Made by a program: the position numbers and the translations under genes. A DNA stretch of 64,000 bases from CAZKVJ01 sp964556225. Lineage in GTDB: Bacteria; Actinomycetota; Acidimicrobiia; Acidimicrobiales; Ilumatobacteraceae. Below are positions 59,179 to 64,000 of this stretch, piece by piece. The stretch covers positions 62,001 to 126,000 of the forward strand of contig CAZKVJ010000009.1 of the NCBI GenBank assembly GCA_964556225.1. Reading direction: 5' to 3'. Each line of letters starts with the position of its first letter. Positions within the stretch are counted from its first letter, which is position 1. Below the pieces are notes generated by a model that saw only the letters and a program-made list of their open reading frames with translations, ran no database searches and was not told the origin of the DNA.

Positions 59179-59829
59179 TCAGGCGGTCAGCGACAGCAGC
59201 TCGCGGACCCGCGCCAGCAGCACCTCGAGGGCCGGCTCGTTCATCCCACCCTCGGGGATGATGACGTCGGCGTGGCGCTTGGTGGGCTCCACGAACTGGA
59301 GGTGGCTCGGCCGCACGGTCTCGATGTACTGGGCGAGCACGCTCTCCGCGGTGCGACCTCGCTCGGCCACGTCACGGCGCAGGCGCCGGATGAGGCGCAC
59401 GTCGGCGTCGGTGTCGACGAAGATCCGCAGGTCGAAGCGGGCCCGCAGGGCCGGCTCGTAGAGCACGAGGATCCCCTCGACCACCACGATCCGCGCCGGG
59501 CCCACCTGTTCGACCCGGCGGCTGCGCATGTGCTGGGCGAAGTCGTAATGGGGGACGGTGACCGTGCCGCCCTCGCTCAGCGTGGACAGGTGCTGGTCGA
59601 GCAGGTCCCAGTCGAAGGCGTCGGGGTGGTCGTAGTTGGCCGCGGCGCGGACCTCGAGCGGCTGGTGCGCCCGGTCGATGTAGTACGAATCGAGCTTGAT
59701 GAGCGCCACCGACTCGCCACCGGCCAGCTCGGCGAGGCGCTCTCCCACCGTGGACTTGCCACTGCAGGAGCCCCCGGCCACCCCGATCAGGAACGTTCGC
59801 GGCGGGGCGGGCGGATCGGTCGCGGTCAT
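59179..59829 (-). CDS. udk: Uridine kinase
   Basis: A 216-aa nucleoside kinase of pyrimidine salvage. P-loop GVAGGSCSGKSTVGERLA, substrate region SYYIDRAHQPLEVRAAANYD followed by HPDAFDWDLL, TVPHYDFAQHMR, and RLIRRLRRDVAERGR (lid). Order and length are normal. TAGGGT lies eight bases before the ATG on the reverse strand. Confidence 0.92.
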   Translation of the reverse strand: MTATDPPAPPRTFLIGVAGGSCSGKSTVGERLAELAGGESVALIKLDSYYIDRAHQPLEVRAAANYDHPDAFDWDLLDQHLSTLSEGGTVTVPHYDFAQHMRSRRVEQVGPARIVVVEGILVLYEPALRARFDLRIFVDTDADVRLIRRLRRDVAERGRTAESVLAQYIETVRPSHLQFVEPTKRHADVIIPEGGMNEPALEVLLARVRELLSLTA

Positions 59830-59912
59830 CGACCAGCACCCTAGGCGCGCCGGCGGCGGGGTCACCTCCGAGGGTGCTTGTGTCGCGTGAGCAGGGCGGG
59901 CAGGCTGGAACG

Positions 59913-60194
59913 GTGACCTTGACCGAACGCCAGCGAGCGATGCTCGACCTCGAGCGCACGTGGTGGACCCTCGATGCCCAGCGGGACGCAGCGATCCGTG
60001 AGCGCTTCGCCTGCTCGCCGGAGACGTACTACCGCGAGCTGAACGAGCTGCTCGACGACGCCGGCGCCCTCGAGTACGACCCGCTCGTGGTCCGGCGGCT
60101 GCGCCGTCTGCGCGACCGCCGGCGTCGAGCCCGCCTCGATGGCGCCGCCGGCGAGGCCCGAGCGGGTGACCAGTCTGGAGGTCGAACGACATGA
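59913..60194 (+). CDS. DUF3263 domain protein
   Basis: A 93-aa helical protein of the actinobacterial DUF3263 family: TERQRAMLDLERTWWTLDAQ followed by RDAAIRERFACSPETYYREL, and a basic tail RRLRRLRDRRRRARLDG. It looks like a small helix-turn-helix DNA-binding protein, but the function is unknown. GTG 59913 is the likely start. It overlaps the LytR_C gene by ATGA, the usual pairing. Confidence 0.88.
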   Translation: MTLTERQRAMLDLERTWWTLDAQRDAAIRERFACSPETYYRELNELLDDAGALEYDPLVVRRLRRLRDRRRRARLDGAAGEARAGDQSGGRTT

Positions 60195-60835
60195 GCAGCG
60201 ACGACACCGGCGGCACCGGCCCCGTCACCGGCGCCACCCCGCGGCCCACGCGCGGCGGCCCCGGCATCGGCTCGACGCTCAGCATCATCGTCGCGGCCGT
60301 TGCCGTGATCCTGGGCTTCTTCATCCTGCGTGACATCAACGACGACGGCGGCACCAGCTCGGGCGGCCAGGAGCCGGCGGCGACCAGTACCACGGTCGCC
60401 GAATCCACCACCAGCGCGCCCGCCGAGACCACGACCACGTTGACCACCACCGGGTTCACCGTCGTGGTGGCGAACGCCTCCGGTGTCAGCGGCAGCGCCA
60501 AGCAGATGTCGACCTACCTCACGTCGCAGGGCTTCGAGGTCGCCGAGCCCACGAACGCCGCGTCGAGCTACGGCCAGCAGTCCGTCACCCAGGTGTACTA
60601 CCTGACCGGGTTCCAGGCCGGGGCGGAGAGCGTCGCCATCTCCATGGGTCTCGACCCGACCACGGTCGAGCCGATGCCGGACAACGTGCCGACCGAGACC
60701 GGGTCGCTGGGTGACGCCTCGGTGCTGGTCATGCTCGGCACGGACCTGGCCGGCAAGGAGATCGGGGCCACCACCACGACCGTCGCTGGCGCCACCGGGA
60801 CCACCACCGCCGAGGCGACGACCACGACCGGCTGA
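60191..60835 (+). CDS. LytR_C (Cei-like) membrane protein
   Basis: A 214-aa single-span protein. A short cytoplasmic Gly/Thr-rich start is followed by one membrane helix (TLSIIVAAVAVILGFFIL), a Ser/Thr linker, the external LytR_C domain (about 95-190, GFTVVVANASGVSGSAKQMS), and a Thr-rich tail. Proteins of this kind support envelope integrity in actinobacteria. It is coupled to the DUF3263 gene. Confidence 0.88.
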   Translation: MSSDDTGGTGPVTGATPRPTRGGPGIGSTLSIIVAAVAVILGFFILRDINDDGGTSSGGQEPAATSTTVAESTTSAPAETTTTLTTTGFTVVVANASGVSGSAKQMSTYLTSQGFEVAEPTNAASSYGQQSVTQVYYLTGFQAGAESVAISMGLDPTTVEPMPDNVPTETGSLGDASVLVMLGTDLAGKEIGATTTTVAGATGTTTAEATTTTG

Positions 60836-60853
60836 GCCTCCCGCCACCGATCG

Positions 60854-61846
60854 TCAGCTCAGCGCGCGGCGGGCCGCCGCCTCGATGCACCACAGCGGCT
60901 CGGCCATGGCGCGCGCCACGCCGAACTGCTCGACGAGCGACACGATGCGAAGTCGCCCGGCCATCTCGTCGACCACGCCGGCGTCCGCGTCACCGACGAT
61001 GGCGATCACCGGCCGTCCCGCCTCCTCGGCGAGGGCCAGCACACCGCCGACGACTTTGCCCTGGAAGCTCTGCGCATCGAGATGGCCCTCGCCGGTGACC
61101 ACGAGGTCGGCGGACCGGACCCGGTCGGCCAGGTGGAGCTCGTCGGCCACCAGCTCGAACCCGGGGACCAGTCGACCCCCGAGGGCCGCGAGCCCACCGG
61201 CCAGCCCACCGGCGGCACCGGCGCCCGGTAGGTCGGTCACGTCGACGCCGTAGACCTCTCGGTACTGCTGGGCCAGCCGCTCCAGACGCCCGGTCAGCAG
61301 GGCCGTCTGGGCCCGAGACGCACCCTTCTGGGGCCCGAAGACCGCGGCAGCCTCGGTGAAGCGGGTGGTGACGTCACAGGCGATGACCAGCTCGACGGCT
61401 CGCAGCCGGGCGGGGGCGGTGATGGCGCGGATCGCTCCCAGCCCACCGTCGGTGGTGGCCGACCCGCCGAGGCAGACGATGATCCGCTCGGCGCCGGCGT
61501 CGAGCGCGGCGTCGATGAGCTCGCCGGTGCCGGTGGTGGTGGCGGCCATGGCGTCGTTGCCCTCGCGGCCGCCGACCAGCTCGAGCCCGCAGGCGCGGGC
61601 CATCTCGATGACGGCGGTCCCGCGGCGCATCCGCCACGCCGCCGTCACGGGATCACCGAGCGGGCCGGTGACGACGGTGGTGCGGTTCGGGCCACCCAGC
61701 ACGTCGAGCGTCCCCTCGCCGCCGTCGGCCACCGGCGCCTCGTCGACATCGTGGCCCAGCTCCCAGCCGGCATGGCCGATGGCCGCCGCCACCTGGGCAG
61801 CCGTCGCCGTGCCCCGGAACTTGTCGACGGCGGCGAGCACACGCAC
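60854..61846 (-). CDS. Glycerate kinase
   Basis: A 330-aa enzyme of the glycerate kinase family (phosphorylates D-glycerate). RVLAAVDKFRGTATAAQVAA, ADGGEGTLDVLGG, IIVCLGGSATTDGGLGAIRA, DVTDLPGAGAAGGLAGGLAA and DLVVTGEGHLDAQSFQGKVV are all in family order. The GTG at 61846 has TAGCGT seven bases upstream on the reverse strand. The protein is slightly shorter than the 370-aa norm. Confidence 0.93.
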   Translation of the reverse strand: MRVLAAVDKFRGTATAAQVAAAIGHAGWELGHDVDEAPVADGGEGTLDVLGGPNRTTVVTGPLGDPVTAAWRMRRGTAVIEMARACGLELVGGREGNDAMAATTTGTGELIDAALDAGAERIIVCLGGSATTDGGLGAIRAITAPARLRAVELVIACDVTTRFTEAAAVFGPQKGASRAQTALLTGRLERLAQQYREVYGVDVTDLPGAGAAGGLAGGLAALGGRLVPGFELVADELHLADRVRSADLVVTGEGHLDAQSFQGKVVGGVLALAEEAGRPVIAIVGDADAGVVDEMAGRLRIVSLVEQFGVARAMAEPLWCIEAAARRALS

Positions 61847-61901
61847 TGACGCGACGCTACCGGGGTGGGGAAAGGTGACTCCGCCAGTAGGGTTTGTGGC
61901 C

Positions 61902-62177
61902 ATGGCCGTGACCGTTCGCATCCCGACCACGCTGCGCCCGCTGTCCGGCGGCGCCGCCCAGGTGCAGGTCGAGGGCGCCACCCTCTCGCAGGTGCTGGCC
62001 GCCCTCGACGCCGCTCATCCGGGCTTTCACGACCGCCTGTTCGACGACGGCGGCGCCCTGCGGAAGTTCGTGAACGTGTTCGTCGCCGACGACGACGTGC
62101 GCTTCCTGCAGGGACTCGACACCCCGGTGCCCGATGGCGAGACGGTGTCGATCATCCCGGCGGTCGCGGGCGGCTGA
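61902..62177 (+). CDS. MoaD/ThiS family sulphur-carrier-like protein
   Basis: A 91-aa ubiquitin-like protein ending in Gly-Gly (PAVAGG), the residue pair that is adenylated and thiocarboxylated in sulphur carriers. VTVRIPTTLRPLSGGAAQVQ and FVNVFVADDDVRFLQGLDTP fit the family. The pathway (molybdopterin, thiamine or other) cannot be told from its neighbours. TAGGGT lies eight bases before the ATG. Its stop overlaps the next start by one base. Confidence 0.9.
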   Translation: MAVTVRIPTTLRPLSGGAAQVQVEGATLSQVLAALDAAHPGFHDRLFDDGGALRKFVNVFVADDDVRFLQGLDTPVPDGETVSIIPAVAGG

Positions 62178-62812
62178 TGCTGCGTCGCGTCGGGCGCGTC
62201 GTCACCGTCGTCGCCTTGATCCTGGTGGTGGCGAACCTCGCCGTCCTCGGTCTCTCCTACGCAGCGCGGGCGAGCCTCGACGACGCTGCGCCGGCGGCCG
62301 ACGGGGTGGACAACCTGCGCGTCGTCGACGCCCGGGTGCTGCGCGGTGACGCGCCGAACCGGACCGGGTACCGGAACCTGGCGGCGTTGGGCGTGACGAC
62401 GATCGTGGACCTGCGGGCCGAGCACGACCTCGACGTGCCGACGGACCTGCTCGCGTCCCTCGGCCTCGAGTGGGTGCACCTTCCGGTGCGCGACGGCCAG
62501 ACACCCACTGCGGACCAGGTCGAGGCCTTCATCGAGGTCGTGGCCGGCGCCGCGGGGCGCGTCTACCTGCACTGCGGTGCTGGGGTGGGCCGGACCGGCG
62601 CGATGGCGGCCGCCTACCTGGTGGGCACCGGGCAGAGCTCGGCGGCCGGGGCCCTGCGCCGCAACCTCGCCGTCGGACCGCCCTCGCTGGAGCAGATCCT
62701 CTACGCGGCGACGCTCGACGCAGGCGAGTACGAGCAGCCGCCAGTGCTGGTGAAGGCCCTCAGCCGGTTCCTCGACGCGCCGCGGCGCATCTGGTCACGC
62801 GTCGGCCTCTGA
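62177..62812 (+). CDS. Membrane-anchored tyrosine/dual-specificity phosphatase
   Basis: A 211-aa protein with an N-terminal membrane helix (VVTVVALILVVANLAVLGLS) and a phosphatase domain: LAALGVTTIVDLRAEHDL, then the P-loop VYLHCGAGVGRTGAMAAAYL with Cys and Arg of the C-x5-R motif. It is probably active on phosphotyrosine or a phosphoester outside or at the membrane. It is coupled to the sulphur-carrier gene by TGATG. Confidence 0.88.
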   Translation: MLRRVGRVVTVVALILVVANLAVLGLSYAARASLDDAAPAADGVDNLRVVDARVLRGDAPNRTGYRNLAALGVTTIVDLRAEHDLDVPTDLLASLGLEWVHLPVRDGQTPTADQVEAFIEVVAGAAGRVYLHCGAGVGRTGAMAAAYLVGTGQSSAAGALRRNLAVGPPSLEQILYAATLDAGEYEQPPVLVKALSRFLDAPRRIWSRVGL

Positions 62813-62878
62813 CCCGTCATCACCGCGCTCCGGGTGAGCCCGGAAGCGGTGGGTCGTCACCTCGCCTACCATCGGGTC

Positions 62879-63073
62879 ATGCGCGTCATGGTGGACACCG
62901 AACGATGCCAGGGGCACAACCGCTGCTACGCCCTGGCCCCCGAGCTGTTCGACGTCGACGACTACGGCACTGCCGTCGTCAAGGGCGACGGGACGGTGCC
63001 CCCGGGTCTGGAGGACAAGGCCCGTCTGGCGGTCGCCAACTGCCCCGAGTACGCCGTGTCGGTCGAGGACTGA
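62879..63073 (+). CDS. Ferredoxin of the P450-associated [3Fe-4S] type
   Basis: A 64-aa ferredoxin. MRVMVDTERCQGHNRCYALA, then DDYGTAVV and NCPEYAVSVED place three cluster cysteines in a C-x5-C...C-P pattern with the second position not Cys, the usual [3Fe-4S] type that feeds P450s. It precedes the P450 gene by two bases. TACCAT lies six bases before the ATG. Confidence 0.93.
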   Translation: MRVMVDTERCQGHNRCYALAPELFDVDDYGTAVVKGDGTVPPGLEDKARLAVANCPEYAVSVED

Positions 63074-63075
63074 GC

Positions 63076-64000
63076 GTGACCGGCTCGATCTACGGTCCCG
63101 TCAGCGACTGGGCGGGCGACTTCGACCACGCCGACCCGTCGTACAACCCCCACGCGCCCGAGATCTGGGCCGAGCTGCGAGCCACCTGCCCGGTCGCGCA
63201 CACGGATCGCTACGGCGGCGCCTGGCTCCCGGTCACCGACCGTGACGTGCGGGCCATCGCCTACGACACCGAGCACTTCACGTCCCGCGGGGTCGTGGTC
63301 CACACCGGGCGACCGCCGATGGAGCTGGCCCCGCTCGGTCCGGCGCCGCCGATCACGAGCGATCCGCCGATCCATCACGACGCCCGGCGCCTGCTGCTCC
63401 CGGCCTTCTCGCCCAAGGCGATCGACCCGTGGGAGGGCGAGGTGCGGTCGCTGTGCCGTCAGCTCCTCGACCGGATGGGGCCGATCGTGCCCGGTGAGAC
63501 GGTCGTCGACGCCGCCGTCCAGTACGCCCAGAGCATCCCCGTCAACGTGATCGCCCGGATGCTCGGCTTCCCGGTGGAGGACGAGGAGCTCTTCCGCGGC
63601 TTCGTGCACGACGTGCTCGAGGGGGTGAACGAGGAGATCGGCGTGCGCCAGGCACACCTCGACCGACTCGGGGAGTACATCGACCGGCAGGTGGCCGAGC
63701 ACATCGCCGACCCGCGCGACGACCTGACGACGTTCCTGCTGAACGCCGAGATCTTCGGCCAGCCGCTGTCGCCCGATCACGTGCGCGGCTCCATCATCCT
63801 GCTGCTGCTCGCCGGCATCGACACCACGTGGAGCGCGATCGGCTCGAGCCTCTGGCACCTGGCCCGCACGCCGGCCGACCGTCAACGGCTCGCGACCGAC
63901 CCGGCGCTGATGCCGACCGCGATCGAGGAGCTGCTGCGGGCGTACGCCCCGGTCACCATGGCCCGCCTGGTCGCCAAGGAGGTGGAGCTGTCGGGGTGCG
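63076..64000 (+). CDS. Cytochrome P450 (3' end off window)
   Basis: The first 308 residues of a bacterial class I P450. ITSDPPIHHDARRLLLPAFS (C helix), SIILLLLAGIDTTWSAIGSS (I helix with the oxygen-activating AGIDTT) and IEELLRAYAPVTMARLVAKE (K helix with E-x-x-R) are visible. The haem cysteine lies beyond the right edge. It is translated right after its ferredoxin. Oxidised substrate unknown; bacterial members act on steroids, terpenes or fatty acids. Confidence 0.95.
   Translation, partial: MTGSIYGPVSDWAGDFDHADPSYNPHAPEIWAELRATCPVAHTDRYGGAWLPVTDRDVRAIAYDTEHFTSRGVVVHTGRPPMELAPLGPAPPITSDPPIHHDARRLLLPAFSPKAIDPWEGEVRSLCRQLLDRMGPIVPGETVVDAAVQYAQSIPVNVIARMLGFPVEDEELFRGFVHDVLEGVNEEIGVRQAHLDRLGEYIDRQVAEHIADPRDDLTTFLLNAEIFGQPLSPDHVRGSIILLLLAGIDTTWSAIGSSLWHLARTPADRQRLATDPALMPTAIEELLRAYAPVTMARLVAKEVELSGC

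Noticed and set aside
1..64000. CRISPR arrays, insertion sequences, rRNA genes
   Set aside because: No regularly spaced repeats, transposase motifs or rRNA-like sequences were seen.

Overview
The window is high-GC DNA from an actinomycete-type bacterium. The best guess is class Acidimicrobiia: F420-type enzymes (PPOX, LLM and DDN families), DUF222/13E12-type HNH remnants, a DUF3263 + LytR_C pair, a DUF2786 + SprT-like pair and GTG-rich start usage. One run of exactly 100 Ns (35623-35722) shows that it is a draft scaffold. Many first-in-operon genes have a TANNNT -10-like hexamer only 6-9 nt before the start codon, which points to leaderless transcription.

Layout: 1-3.5 kb is a reverse-strand efflux operon: lipoprotein, a membrane-fusion adaptor carrying Calx-beta domains, and a MacB-like ATPase cut by the left edge. 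3.5-4.5 kb holds an F420 PPOX enzyme and a Cys-rich protein. 4.6-9.8 kb is a compact ADP-ribose island: an ADP-ribosylglycohydrolase fused to a tyrosine-phosphatase-like domain, an HNH nuclease, a catalytically degraded ADP-ribosylglycohydrolase fused to a vWA domain, and a divergent NrtR-type Nudix regulator with palindromic sites between. This is the most unusual locus in the window.

9.8-22.8 kb is an accessory zone: a decayed RES/Xre toxin-antitoxin locus, ornithine cyclodeaminase and CoA-transferase genes, a MazEF-like pair, a DUF2075 ATPase, two remnants of DUF222/HNH genes that both keep a LexA-like SOS box and promoter, a membrane J-domain protein, tRNA-Lys, a frameshifted ECF sigma factor with its Ig-domain anti-sigma candidate, and a frameshifted Mrr restriction gene.

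22.8-35 kb carries general metabolism and envelope genes: lipoproteins, MFS exporter, DDN-type enzyme, carboxymuconolactone decarboxylase, SDR, SurE, patatin, a large flippase-like/kinase-like membrane protein, a sigma-region-2/membrane fusion, crotonases and a sugar-type binding protein. 35-37.4 kb is a two-component system broken by the assembly gap. 37.6-40.5 kb is a copper operon (csoR, copZ, copA) with a textbook CsoR operator.

40.5-45.3 kb pairs a sigma-like protein with a divergent FHA-FtsK/SpoIIIE (EccC-like) ATPase. 45.4-48.3 kb is a second MacB/FtsX-type exporter, 48.4-51.8 kb a complete OpuC-type compatible-solute importer, and 51.8-53.5 kb an ABC-2 exporter. 53.5-57 kb has a dienelactone hydrolase, a Crp-family regulator and the divergent ispD-ispF-rlmB operon. 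57-64 kb has DUF2786/SprT-like genes, tRNA-Thr, an RDD protein, uridine kinase, DUF3263/LytR_C, glycerate kinase, MoaD/ThiS-like and phosphatase genes, and a ferredoxin-P450 pair cut by the right edge.
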